From: Gulosibacter molinativorax
GTDB taxonomy: Bacteria; Actinomycetota; Actinomycetes; Actinomycetales; Microbacteriaceae
Direction of reading: 5' to 3'
Assembly (NCBI RefSeq): GCF_003010915.2
Contig: NZ_CP028426.1
Location: 1,178,001 to 1,242,000, forward strand
Length of the DNA: 64,000 nt
The position numbers and the translations under genes are program-made. Shown here one piece after another: positions 35,597 through 44,832 of the stretch; the first letter of the stretch is position 1; every line of letters begins with the position of its first letter. A model generated the notes under the pieces. It was not told where the DNA came from. It ran no database searches and saw only the letters and a list, made by a program, of their open reading frames with translations.

Positions 35597-36948
35597 GCGC
35601 GCGCTCCCTTCTCGTCAGCTTCCCGCTCGCGGCGGATGCGTTCCTCGCGCGTCTCGTAGGTATCGTTCGGGATGAACCGGATGCGGCTAATGCGTCGGCC
35701 TTCCATTTCTTCGACGGTGAGGGTGCCCTCGTTCACGGAAATCTGGTCGCCCACCGCGGGGACGCGCGCCAGCTGATGCATCATGAACCCGGCAACGGTC
35801 TCGTAGGGGCCGTCCTCGTCGATGTCGATGTTGAGGCGATCGCGCAACTCGTCTGGCCGGAGCAGTCCGTCAAAGCTGATGCGGTCGCGCGTGCGAATGA
35901 TGTCGACGTGGGCGTGGTCGTGCTCGTCGACGAGCTCGCCCACGATCTCCTCGACCAGGTCCTCGAGCGTGACGATGCCCGCGGTCCCGCCGTACTCATC
36001 CAGCACGATCGCGAGCTGGTAGCCCTCGCCGCGCAACTCGCCGAGCAGCGCATCCAGCTCGATCGTCTCGGGCACAAACACGGCGTCGGTCTTGATCGCG
36101 CCGACCGGCACCCCGGAGCGGCGCTCACGCGGCACGGCCACGGCGTACTTGAGGTGCGCGACGCCGATGACGTCGTCGATGTCCTCCCCGATCACGGGGA
36201 AGCGCGAGAAACCGGTCTGGTCGGCGAGCCGGATGAGCTCCTCCACCGAGGCGTCGGAGGCAATCACGGTCACGCGGGGCCTCGGCGTCATGACCTCGTC
36301 GGCCGTGTGCTCGCTGAAGCGGAGCGTGCGGTTGAGCAGCACGGCCTTGTCGGTATCGAGCACCCCGACGAGCGCGCTGCGGCGCACGAGGCTCGAGAGC
36401 TCCTCCGCGGTGCGCGCGCCGGACAGCTCTTCCTTGGGCTCGATGCCCATGCGGCGGATGAGCCAGTTTGCGGAATTGTTCAGGGCCTTGACCGGGACGC
36501 GAAACACGGCGGTGAACGCGTTCTGCACCGGCACGACGACCTTCGCGAGGGTATCGGGCAGCGCGAGCGCAAAGTTCTTGGGGATGAGTTCGCCGACGAC
36601 CATCGAGAGGAATGTCGCGACCACCATCGCGATGATGGCCCCGACGCTGCTCACCCAGTCTTCGCTGACGCCGATCGATAGCAGCCAGTCACCCAGGAGC
36701 GACGTGATCGCCGGCTCCATCGTGTAGCCGGTGAGGAGCGTCGTGAGCGTGATGCCGAGCTGGGCGCTCGACAGGTGCGTCGAGGTTTCCTTCAGCGCGT
36801 TAATGACCGGCGTAAGCCGCTTCTCGCCCTTGGCCCGACGGGCCTCGAGCTCGTGGCGGTCAAGATTGACGAGCGTGAACTCGGTCGCGACGAAAATACC
36901 GGTTCCGACACAAAGCAGAAAACCGACGGCCAGCAGTATCCAGTCCAT
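35593..36948 (-). CDS. CNNM-family transporter with CBS pair and CorC domain
   Basis: 451 residues: CNNM membrane domain (1-190, [35 protein letters not shown]), two CBS motifs (about 215-340, [40 protein letters not shown]) and the C-terminal CorC_HlyC domain (about 360-435, [33 protein letters not shown]). CNNM/CorB proteins move Mg2+ and related divalent ions. It is followed with a four-base overlap by a second CNNM gene lacking the CorC part; paired paralogues of this kind are common in actinomycetes. Confidence 0.9.
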   Translation of the reverse strand: MDWILLAVGFLLCVGTGIFVATEFTLVNLDRHELEARRAKGEKRLTPVINALKETSTHLSSAQLGITLTTLLTGYTMEPAITSLLGDWLLSIGVSEDWVSSVGAIIAMVVATFLSMVVGELIPKNFALALPDTLAKVVVPVQNAFTAVFRVPVKALNNSANWLIRRMGIEPKEELSGARTAEELSSLVRRSALVGVLDTDKAVLLNRTLRFSEHTADEVMTPRPRVTVIASDASVEELIRLADQTGFSRFPVIGEDIDDVIGVAHLKYAVAVPRERRSGVPVGAIKTDAVFVPETIELDALLGELRGEGYQLAIVLDEYGGTAGIVTLEDLVEEIVGELVDEHDHAHVDIIRTRDRISFDGLLRPDELRDRLNIDIDEDGPYETVAGFMMHQLARVPAVGDQISVNEGTLTVEEMEGRRISRIRFIPNDTYETREERIRREREADEKGARA

Positions 36949-36994
36949 AGTTAGCGCACAGTCTACGGGAGCGACGGAACCTCGAATGCCAGCG

Positions 36995-38431
36995 CTACCA
37001 GGAAACCGGCAGTGGCTTGCCTTCCTCGTAGCCAGCCGCCGACTGGATACCGACCTTGGCTCGTTCGGCGAACTCCGCGAGGTTGCCAGCCCCGGCGTAG
37101 GTGCAGCTCGAGCGGACGCCGGTTGTGATGATGTCGATCAGGTCGTCGACGCTCGGCAGGTTCGGGTCCATGAGGATGGTCGAGTTCGAGATGCCTTCCG
37201 CGAAGAGCATCTTCCGCGCCCGCTCGTACGCGTCCAGCTTCCCGAACCGCTCCGTGACCGCGCGAGTCGAGGCCATGCCGAAGGACTCCTTATACAGGCG
37301 ACCCGATTCATCCGTCTTCGCGACGCCGGGCGCCTCGCAGGTGCCCGCGAACCAGGAGCCAATCATCACGGCGCTGCCGCCCGCGGCGAGGGCCAGGGCG
37401 ACGTCGCGCGGATAGCGCACGCCACCGTCCGCCCACACGCCCGCCCGGTGCGTGCGAGCCGTCTCGGCGCATTCGAGGACGGCCGAGAATTGCGGCCGGC
37501 CGACCGCGGTCATCATGCGCGTCGTGCACATCGCGCCGGGACCGACGCCCACCTTCACGATGTCGGCGCCCGCATTGACGAGGTCGCGCGTGCCCGCAGA
37601 GGACACGACGTTGCCCGCGACGATGGGAAGTCCCAGTTCCGCCTCGCGCACCGCCGTAATTGCCTTGAGCATAGAACCCTGATGCCCGTGCGCGGTGTCG
37701 AGCACGAGCACATCCGCGCCCGCCTCTTGCAGCACCTTCGCGCGGGACACGATGTCGCCGTTGATCCCGAGCGCGGCCGCGACCCGAAGGCGACCCTGGT
37801 CGTCGAGATTCGGGCGATAGAGCGTCGAGCGAAGCGCATCCCGCCGCGACAGCGCGCCGACAAGCTCGCCATCCTGCTCCACCGCGACGAACTTCTCCGG
37901 GACCTCCTCGAGGCGATCGAAGGCGATTCGCGCATCCCGCAACTCCTCTGCGGCCATCATCGGGGCCGCGAGGTGCCCCAGGTCGGCGAGGTGCGCATCC
38001 TCGGGGATGCGCTCGAGCCGGAACGCCTCGAGGATCAGCCTCGTCTCCCCCGCCTCCTGGACGGCGATGGTCTGCCCCTTCACTGCGGGTACTCGGCTCA
38101 GGACCTCTGCGACCGTGGCGCTGCCGTCGAAGGCGAACGGCGCCGTCCAGATCGGATGCTGCGATTTGACCCACGCGAGCCCGGCAACCAGATCGGCCTC
38201 GTCGAGATCCTGCGGCAATACGGCCAGCCCACCGCGGCGCGCCATCGCGCTCGCCATTCTGGGCCCCGTCACCGAGTTCATGTTGCTCGCGACGAGTGGA
38301 ATCTGCATCCCCGTCTCGTCGTTCGTCGCGAGGTCGACACCGAGCCGCGAACCGACCTCTGAACGGGAAGGAATGAGGAACACATCCGAGTACGTCAAGT
38401 CGTGCTGAGGCTGCTGACCATAGAACTGCAT
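36995..38431 (-). CDS. guaB1: GuaB1-family IMP dehydrogenase-related protein with CBS pair
   Basis: 478 residues of the IMPDH/GMPR TIM-barrel fold with two CBS repeats inserted at about residues 95-225. The catalytic loop reads VKVGVGPGAMCTTRMMTAVG, in which the loop cysteine sits in MCTTR rather than the canonical GSICTTR of true IMPDH, as in other GuaB1 proteins. The family has been reported to act as GMP reductase in mycobacteria. The C-terminal TYAGAGNLAEFAERAKVGIQ is typical. Divergent from kgd across 159 bases. Confidence 0.88.
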   Translation of the reverse strand: MQFYGQQPQHDLTYSDVFLIPSRSEVGSRLGVDLATNDETGMQIPLVASNMNSVTGPRMASAMARRGGLAVLPQDLDEADLVAGLAWVKSQHPIWTAPFAFDGSATVAEVLSRVPAVKGQTIAVQEAGETRLILEAFRLERIPEDAHLADLGHLAAPMMAAEELRDARIAFDRLEEVPEKFVAVEQDGELVGALSRRDALRSTLYRPNLDDQGRLRVAAALGINGDIVSRAKVLQEAGADVLVLDTAHGHQGSMLKAITAVREAELGLPIVAGNVVSSAGTRDLVNAGADIVKVGVGPGAMCTTRMMTAVGRPQFSAVLECAETARTHRAGVWADGGVRYPRDVALALAAGGSAVMIGSWFAGTCEAPGVAKTDESGRLYKESFGMASTRAVTERFGKLDAYERARKMLFAEGISNSTILMDPNLPSVDDLIDIITTGVRSSCTYAGAGNLAEFAERAKVGIQSAAGYEEGKPLPVSW

Positions 38432-38590
38432 GCCACAACCCTATTGCGTCCCGCGATTACGCCAGCGGAGATCGTGCCCTGCACGTTCAGTTTCGCCAAA
38501 TTATCGGGCTATGCTGGTTGCTCGAGAGCGCCGAAGTTCACTTCACTTCCGGGCCCGTAATCGAGAAGCAGAAAAGGCGGCGATTCACGA

Positions 38591-41500
38591 GTGTCGACCC
38601 CCACATCCGGACTGGAAACCCCCAGTAACATGCCTGACTACGGAGCCAATGACTGGCTCGTAGCGGAGATGTACGCGAAGTTCCAAGAGGACAAAAACAG
38701 CGTTGATGAGGCCTGGTGGCCCACCCTCGAACGCTACGACGCTGCACAAAAACAGCAGCGAAACGGGACCACCACGGCAACACAGGTGAAGGCGCCGCCG
38801 GCACCGCCCGCGGCCCCTACGGGAGAGCCAGGCAAGACGCAGGCGAAGACGACGGCACGGCCGGCCCGCCAGCAGCCCATCCCCGCCGAGGCACCGACCG
38901 CGAAGAAGGAATCGGCACCCGAGCGCCAGGCCACAGTCGAACCGCTCAAGGGCATGTCGAAGGCCATCGCCAAGAACATGGACATCTCGCTCGAGATTCC
39001 GACGGCGACGAGCTACCGCGAGATTCCCGCGAAGCTGATGATCGACAACCGCATCGTCATCAACAACCACCTGCGCCGCACCCGCGGTGGCAAGATCTCG
39101 TTCACCCACATGCTCGGGTACGCGATCGTGCAGGCGCTCAAGATGTTCCCGAGCCAGAACGTCTACTACGACATCGTCGACGGCAAGCCGACCATGGTCA
39201 CCCCGGCGCACATCAACCTCGGCATCGCGATCGACGTCTCGAATAAGGACGGTTCGCGCGGCCTCGTCGTCCCCAGCATCAAGCAGGCGGAGGACATGAA
39301 CTTCCGCGAGTTCGTGGATGCGTACGAGCAGCTCATCGCGAAGGGCCGCAAGGGCACACTCACCGCCGCAGACCACGGCGGCGCCACGATCTCGCTCACC
39401 AACCCCGGTGGCATCGGTACCGTGCAGTCGGCGCCGCGCCTCACCAAGGGTCAGGGTGCGATCATCGGTGCCGGCGCGCTCGACTACCCGTCGGCGTTCC
39501 AGGGTATGGCGCAGGAGACCATCGACCAGATGGCGATCTCGAAGCGCATGACCGTGTCATCGACCTACGACCACCGCGTGATTCAGGGCGCGGGTTCGGG
39601 CGAGTTCCTCAAGATCGTCTCGGAGCTCCTCACCGGCGGACACAACTTCTACGAGGAAATCTTCTCCTCGCTGCGCATCCCCTACCGCCCGATCAAGTGG
39701 TCGAAGGACGTCCACGTCGACCTCGCCTCGGCGGTCAACAAGACCGCGCGCGTGCAGCAGGTCATCAACATGTACCGCGTCCGCGGTCACATGATGGCGG
39801 ACATCGATCCCCTCGAGTACGTGCAGCGCACGCACCCGGACCTCGAGATCGAGTCGCACGGCCTGACCTTCTGGGACCTCGAGCGCGAGTTCGTCACCGC
39901 GGGCTTCGGCACGAAGCGCATGATGAAGCTGCGCGACATCCTCGGTATCCTGCGCGACACGTACTGCCGCACGATCGGCATCGAGTACATGCACATCCAG
40001 GACCCGGGCCAGCGCGCCTGGTTCCAGTCTGAGCTCGAGCACCCCTACGTTCCCCCGACGCACGAAGAGCAGCTGCGCATCCTGCGCAAGCTCAACGAGG
40101 CCGAGGCCTTCGAGACCTTCCTGCAGACCAAGTACGTCGGTCAGAAGCGTTTCTCGCTGGAGGGCTCGGAGTCGGTCATCGCGCTGCTCGACCAGATCGC
40201 AGCGGATGCGACCGAGGCCGAGCTTTCCGAGGTCGCGATCGGCATGGCCCACCGCGGCCGCCTCAACGTCCTCACGAACATCGCCGGGAAGACCTACAAC
40301 CAGGTCTTCCGCGAGTTCGAGGGCGCCAAGGCCGGCAAGGTCACGGGTACCGGTGACGTCAAGTACCACCTCGGTATCGAGGGTACGTACACGGCCCCCG
40401 ACGGCCGCGAGATGCCGATCTACCTCGCCGCGAACCCCTCGCACCTCGAAGCGGTCGACGGTGTGCTCGAAGGTATCGTCCGCGGTAAGCAGGACCGCTA
40501 CGGCGAGCGCAACTACTCGGTGCTTCCCGTCCTCGTGCACGGCGACGCCGCGATGTCCGGCCAGGGTATCGTCTACGAGACCCTGCAGATGTCGCAGCTG
40601 CGCGGCTACCGCACCGGCGGCACGATCCACGTGATCATCAACAACCAGGTCGGATTCACGACGACGCCGCAGGACGGCCGCACCTCGATGTACGCGTCGG
40701 ATGTCGCCAAGGCGATTCAGGCGCCGATCTTCCACGTGAACGGTGACGACCCCGAGGCGGTCGCCCGCGTCGGCCAGCTGGCGTTCAAGTACCGCCAGGA
40801 GTTCAACAGCGACGTCGTGATCGACCTCGTGTCCTACCGCCGCCGCGGCCACAACGAGGGCGACGACGCGTCGATGACGCAGCCGCTCATGTTCGACCTC
40901 ATCGAGGCGAAGCGCTCGGTGCGTCGCATCTACGCCGACAACCTCGTCGGCCGTGGCGACCTGTCGATCGAAGAGTACGAGACGGCGCAGGCCGAGTTCC
41001 ACGGCGAACTCGAGAAGGCTTTCGCCGAAACGCACAACGCGCACACCGAGTCCATCACGGCGGCCGAGCTGTCGACGGTCGGTTCGCGCGAATCGCAGAT
41101 CGCATCCGTGCCCGAGACCACCGGCGTCAACCGCGAACTCGTCGAGGCGATCGGCGACGCGCACCAGAACGTGCCCGAGGGCTTTACGGTGCACCCGAAG
41201 CTGCAGCGCGTCTTGGATGCGCGGTTCCGGATGACCCGCGAGGGCGGGATCGACTGGGCCTTCGGCGAGTTGCTCGCGCTCGGTTCGCTACTGACCGAGG
41301 GCACGCCCGTGCGGTTCTCCGGTCAGGACTCGCGCCGCGGTACCTTCACGCAGCGCCACGCGCTGCTGCACGACCGCCTCACCGACCAGAACTGGCTGCC
41401 GCTGCAGAACATCCAGGACAACCAGGCGCGCTTCTCGATCTACGACTCGCTCTTGAGCGAGTACGCCGTGCTCGGCTTCGAGTATGGGTACTCGGTCGAG

Positions 41501-42265
41501 CGTCCGGATGCACTCGTGCTCTGGGAGGCGCAGTTCGGTGACTTCGTCAACGGCGCGCAGACCATCATCGACGAGTTCATCTCGTCCGGCGAGCAGAAGT
41601 GGTCGCAGCACTCGAGCGTCGTCATGCTGCTCCCCCACGGCTACGAGGGCCAGGGCCCCGACCACTCGTCCGGCCGGATCGAGCGCTTCCTGACGCTCGC
41701 CGCGCAGGACAACATGACGGTGTCGATGCCGTCCACCCCGGCGAACTACTTCCACCTGCTTCGCCGTCAGGCGTACGCGCGCCCGCGCAAGCCGCTCGTG
41801 GTGTTCACCCCGAAGTCGATGCTGCGTCTGCGCGGCGCGACCTCGTTCGTGGAAGACTTCACCTCGGGTCGCTTCCGCCCGGTCCTCGACGACACGCGCA
41901 TCACGGATACCGCAGCCGTGCGCCGCGTCGTAATCCACTCGGGCAAGCTGCACTACGACCTCAAGCAGCAGCTTGAGAAGAACGGTGACACCTCGATCGC
42001 GCTCGTGCGCCTCGAGCAGTACTACCCGCTGCCCCTCGAGGAGCTGCAGGGCGTACTGGCCCGCTACCCGAACGCCGAGCTCGTCTGGGCGCAGGAAGAG
42101 CCGGCGAACCAGGGCGCGTGGCCGTTCCTGCAGTCGTCGCTCCTGCCGCACCTCGACCGTCCGGTGCGCGGCGTGACCCGTCCCGAGGCCTCCGCGCCTT
42201 CGGTCGGCACGATGAAGGCACACCAGCAGCAGCAGGCGGATGTGATCAGCGCCGCGATCAGCTAG
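38591..42265 (+). CDS. kgd: Multifunctional 2-oxoglutarate metabolism enzyme (Kgd / OdhA type)
   Basis: 1224 residues from GTG. Order: N-terminal segment YGANDWLVAEMYAKFQED (about 17-34), a P/A/T-rich linker, an E2-type succinyltransferase domain (about 115-360, with TYDHRVIQGAGSGEFLKIV as active-site region) and the ThDP-dependent E1o dehydrogenase (about 395-1224; VAIGMAHRGRLNVL, VHGDAAMSGQGIVYETLQ, IINNQVGFTT). There is no lipoyl domain, as in mycobacterial and corynebacterial enzymes, which work within a mixed dehydrogenase complex. Catalyses 2-oxoglutarate decarboxylation in the TCA cycle. A strong hairpin follows at 42284. Confidence 0.96.
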   Translation: MSTPTSGLETPSNMPDYGANDWLVAEMYAKFQEDKNSVDEAWWPTLERYDAAQKQQRNGTTTATQVKAPPAPPAAPTGEPGKTQAKTTARPARQQPIPAEAPTAKKESAPERQATVEPLKGMSKAIAKNMDISLEIPTATSYREIPAKLMIDNRIVINNHLRRTRGGKISFTHMLGYAIVQALKMFPSQNVYYDIVDGKPTMVTPAHINLGIAIDVSNKDGSRGLVVPSIKQAEDMNFREFVDAYEQLIAKGRKGTLTAADHGGATISLTNPGGIGTVQSAPRLTKGQGAIIGAGALDYPSAFQGMAQETIDQMAISKRMTVSSTYDHRVIQGAGSGEFLKIVSELLTGGHNFYEEIFSSLRIPYRPIKWSKDVHVDLASAVNKTARVQQVINMYRVRGHMMADIDPLEYVQRTHPDLEIESHGLTFWDLEREFVTAGFGTKRMMKLRDILGILRDTYCRTIGIEYMHIQDPGQRAWFQSELEHPYVPPTHEEQLRILRKLNEAEAFETFLQTKYVGQKRFSLEGSESVIALLDQIAADATEAELSEVAIGMAHRGRLNVLTNIAGKTYNQVFREFEGAKAGKVTGTGDVKYHLGIEGTYTAPDGREMPIYLAANPSHLEAVDGVLEGIVRGKQDRYGERNYSVLPVLVHGDAAMSGQGIVYETLQMSQLRGYRTGGTIHVIINNQVGFTTTPQDGRTSMYASDVAKAIQAPIFHVNGDDPEAVARVGQLAFKYRQEFNSDVVIDLVSYRRRGHNEGDDASMTQPLMFDLIEAKRSVRRIYADNLVGRGDLSIEEYETAQAEFHGELEKAFAETHNAHTESITAAELSTVGSRESQIASVPETTGVNRELVEAIGDAHQNVPEGFTVHPKLQRVLDARFRMTREGGIDWAFGELLALGSLLTEGTPVRFSGQDSRRGTFTQRHALLHDRLTDQNWLPLQNIQDNQARFSIYDSLLSEYAVLGFEYGYSVERPDALVLWEAQFGDFVNGAQTIIDEFISSGEQKWSQHSSVVMLLPHGYEGQGPDHSSGRIERFLTLAAQDNMTVSMPSTPANYFHLLRRQAYARPRKPLVVFTPKSMLRLRGATSFVEDFTSGRFRPVLDDTRITDTAAVRRVVIHSGKLHYDLKQQLEKNGDTSIALVRLEQYYPLPLEELQGVLARYPNAELVWAQEEPANQGAWPFLQSSLLPHLDRPVRGVTRPEASAPSVGTMKAHQQQQADVISAAIS

Positions 42266-42283
42266 CTAGCCCGCAGGCATGCA

Positions 42284-42316
42284 GAAGGCCGCCTCCCGAT
42301 TCGGGAGGCGGCCTTC
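42284..42316. terminator. Intrinsic terminator after kgd
   Basis: A 16-base perfect inverted repeat (42284-42299 and 42301-42316) around one unpaired base, made of gaaggccgcctcccga and its complement, followed by ttgctgt. It separates kgd from the converging rsrA-sigR operon and the REP-like repeats. Confidence 0.9.
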
Positions 42317-42324
42317 TTGCTGTA

Positions 42325-42415
42325 GCTCGTTGAGTAGCGCAGCGTATCGAAACGCTCGTTGAGTAGCGCAGCGTATCGAAACGCGCCCTGCGATACGCGG
42401 TTACGCCGCTACTCA
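42325..42415. repeat. REP-like repeats: 29-bp direct duplication plus inverted partner (copy 3)
   Basis: Two identical 29-bp units (42325-42353 and 42354-42382: gctcgttgagtagcgcagcg, then tatcgaaac) stand head to tail. They are followed by an imperfect reverse complement, tgcgatacgcggttacgccg, then ctactcaggg, to 42415. It is the most complex of the three copies of this family in the window. Confidence 0.8.
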
Positions 42416-42430
42416 GGGACCGGCCAAAGG

Positions 42431-42670
42431 CTAGTGACTGGTCGCACGCAGGGCTATGCGAACCCGCTCGTGCAGATCAGTGGGCGCAGCCTCGCTATTG
42501 CACGTGCGTCGCACGACCTCGGTCAGAACCGTGTGGATGTGTGCTTCGCTCGAGCACTCCTCGCACCCCTTGAGGTGCTCTTCAATTTCGGCCCGGAAGT
42601 CCGCGGCAACTTCGTTGCGCAGATAGTCCTCGAGTCCGTCCTTGGCTTTATCGCAACCGCAGTCGCTCAC
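42431..42670 (-). CDS. rsrA: Redox-sensitive anti-sigma factor RsrA
   Basis: 79 residues. The zinc-binding anti-sigma (ZAS) signature H-x3-C-x2-C is present in [18 protein letters not shown], with the N-terminal CGC that supplies the redox cysteine of RsrA proteins. Oxidation is expected to form a disulfide, eject zinc and release SigR. Starts inside the last codons of sigR (ATGA overlap), so both are made in fixed ratio. Confidence 0.9.
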   Translation of the reverse strand: MSDCGCDKAKDGLEDYLRNEVAADFRAEIEEHLKGCEECSSEAHIHTVLTEVVRRTCNSEAAPTDLHERVRIALRATSH

Positions 42671-43281
42671 TTGTCTTCCTCCTTCTCGACTCCGATGCCG
42701 TACTCGGTCGCGTAGTCCTGCAGCTTTTCGCGCAGGAGCTTGCGACCACGGTGTAGGCGACTCATCACTGTGCCCACCGGGGTGTCCATAATTTCGGCAA
42801 TTTCCTTGTAGGAGAACCCCTGTACGTCCGCGAGCAGCACGACCATCCGGAACTCGTCCGAGAGGTCGGCCAGCGCATCCTTCACCGCATCCGACGGAAG
42901 GTTGTCGAACGCCTCGGCCTCGGCAGAGCGGGCAGACGAGTCGGCGGTGTATGAAGTCGCGCCGCCCAGCTGCCAGTCCTCGAGGTCCTCCAGCGCGTTC
43001 GGATACGGTTCGCGCTGTGCCTTGCGGTACTGATTGATGTACAGGTTGGTCTGGATGCGATACAACCAGGCGCGCAAGTTGGTGCCTTGGCGGAATGACC
43101 TAAACGACTGAAAAGCCTTTGTATAGGTCTCCTGCACGAGGTCCTGTGCGTCTGCCGGGTTGCGTGTCATTCGCATCGCGTGACCGTACAGCTGATCGAG
43201 GAGCGGCATGGCCTGCTCCTCGAAGAGGGCAGCCAGTTCGTCGTCAGTGTATTCCGCGTTGCGAGTCTCGGAAGCGTTCAT
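42667..43281 (-). CDS. sigR: ECF sigma factor SigR/SigH (thiol-oxidative stress)
   Basis: 204 residues from ATG at 43281. Region 2 is readable: [60 protein letters not shown]. Region 4 is [20 protein letters not shown] through [17 protein letters not shown]. The linker is 40 residues, as in SigR orthologues that transcribe thioredoxin and mycothiol genes. Overlap with rsrA downstream identifies the pair. No clear GGAAT-type autoregulatory promoter was recognised upstream. Confidence 0.92.
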   Translation of the reverse strand: MNASETRNAEYTDDELAALFEEQAMPLLDQLYGHAMRMTRNPADAQDLVQETYTKAFQSFRSFRQGTNLRAWLYRIQTNLYINQYRKAQREPYPNALEDLEDWQLGGATSYTADSSARSAEAEAFDNLPSDAVKDALADLSDEFRMVVLLADVQGFSYKEIAEIMDTPVGTVMSRLHRGRKLLREKLQDYATEYGIGVEKEEDK

Positions 43282-43371
43282 CACGCTCGAGTCTACGGCG
43301 GTACGCCGCAGAGTACTTACTGGCACTTCACCCTCCGTTCACCCGTGTTCGCCCGGTAAGGTGTGTAACCG

Positions 43372-44817
43372 ATGGAGATCTTCAATTATTCCGGTCCCGA
43401 CTTCGACATCTACGGCGATCAGCAGTCTGACCCGCTTGTTCTTGACGACGGCCCCTGGCCCGCACCGGTTGCGACCGAGCCGCTCGACGTCGAGGTCGAG
43501 GTTCCCGGTTCGAAGTCGATCACCAACCGCGAACTCGTGCTCTCGGCGCTTGCCAACGCTCCCTCCACGCTGCGACACCCGTTGCACGCGCGCGACACGC
43601 AGCTCATGAGCGAGGCAGTCCGCCAGCTCGGCGCCACGGTTGACGAGGAAGACGGCGGCGGCCGCTACGGCCCCAACTGGGTCATCACTCCCGCCGAGGA
43701 ACTCGAGGGCGGCGTCACGATCGACTGCGGCCTCGCCGGCAACGTGATGCGCTTCGTGCCGCCCATGGCCTCGCTCGCGCTCGGCCCAGTGACGTTTGAC
43801 GGCGACAAGGCCGCCCAGAAGCGCCCCATGTCGGGCACAATCCAGGCCCTGCGCGATCTCGGCGTCGACGTGAACGACGATGGTCGCGGTCGCCTCCCGT
43901 TCTCGATGTATGGCACCGGCGCCGTCGAGGGCGGCGAACTCGAGATCGATGCCTCCGCATCCAGCCAGTTCGTCTCGGGGCTCCTGCTTTCCGCCCCGCG
44001 TTTCGAAAAGGGCCTCACGCTTCGCCACACCGGCAGCTCGGTGCCGTCGCTCCCCCACATCGAGATGACGCTCGAGTCGCTTCGCAACCGGGGCGTGGAT
44101 GCGCGGATGATCGACGAGCGCACGTGGGGCGTCGAGCCGGGCCCGATCTCGGGCATCGACATGACGATCGAGCCCGATCTCTCGAATGCCGCGCCGTTTA
44201 TGCTCGCGACCGTCGTCGCGGGTGGTGAGGTGCGCATCCCGAACTGGCCCGACGAGACGACTCAGGTGGGCGACCTCCTGCGCGAGATTCTGCCGAAGTT
44301 TGGCGCCCAGGTGTCGGTGGCTGCGGATGGGCTGCTCACCTGCCGGGTCGAGCGCGGCATCATCCAGGGCGGCTCGTTCGAGGGCTTCACGATGGACTTC
44401 GCGGATGCGGGCGGGGAGCTCGTGCCAAACATCGCAGCGGTGTGCGCGTTCGCGTCTTCGGAGAGCCGGCTTACGGGCATCGGCCACCTACGCGGGCACG
44501 AGACCGACCGGGTCAAGGCGCTCGCGACCGAGCTCACGGCCGTCGGCTCCGACGTCGACGAGCTCGACGAGGCGTTGGTGATTCGCCCCGCACAGTTGCA
44601 CGGCGCCGAATGGAAGTGTTACGCGGACCACCGCATGGCCACCTCCGGCGCGCTCGTCGGCCTCGCGGTCGAGGGCATCGCGCTCGACGACGTGCAGAGC
44701 ACCTCGAAGACGCTGCCGCAATTCGTCGAGCTGTGGGAGGGGATGCTCGCGGGCGACACCTCCGCGCCGGTCGAGGTCGATGCGCCCACGAATGGGTTCC
44801 TCACGACCGAGCTCTAG
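43372..44817 (+). CDS. aroA: 3-phosphoshikimate 1-carboxyvinyltransferase (EPSP synthase)
   Basis: Condenses shikimate-3-phosphate and phosphoenolpyruvate in aromatic amino-acid synthesis. 481 residues, slightly long owing to an N-terminal extension of about 35 residues. Motifs: VPGSKSITNRELVLSALA, IDASASSQFVSGLLL, GHETDR and YADHRMATSGA. The PEP loop reads CGLAGNVMRFVPP; related actinomycete enzymes read CGLAGTVMRF, so the residue equivalent to E. coli Thr97 is Asn here. It diverges from sigR; rsgA follows after 15 bases, the usual actinomycete aroA-rsgA order. Confidence 0.95.
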   Translation: MEIFNYSGPDFDIYGDQQSDPLVLDDGPWPAPVATEPLDVEVEVPGSKSITNRELVLSALANAPSTLRHPLHARDTQLMSEAVRQLGATVDEEDGGGRYGPNWVITPAEELEGGVTIDCGLAGNVMRFVPPMASLALGPVTFDGDKAAQKRPMSGTIQALRDLGVDVNDDGRGRLPFSMYGTGAVEGGELEIDASASSQFVSGLLLSAPRFEKGLTLRHTGSSVPSLPHIEMTLESLRNRGVDARMIDERTWGVEPGPISGIDMTIEPDLSNAAPFMLATVVAGGEVRIPNWPDETTQVGDLLREILPKFGAQVSVAADGLLTCRVERGIIQGGSFEGFTMDFADAGGELVPNIAAVCAFASSESRLTGIGHLRGHETDRVKALATELTAVGSDVDELDEALVIRPAQLHGAEWKCYADHRMATSGALVGLAVEGIALDDVQSTSKTLPQFVELWEGMLAGDTSAPVEVDAPTNGFLTTEL

Positions 44818-44832
44818 GCCGGGGCGGACTTC

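Noticed and set aside
39557-41194. A 545-codon minus-strand frame inside kgd
   Set aside because: Antisense to conserved E1o motifs of Kgd; its own translation has no family pattern.
42325-42415. CRISPR-like repeats
   Set aside because: The two 29-bp units touch without a spacer and recur as palindromes elsewhere in the window, so they are REP-type.
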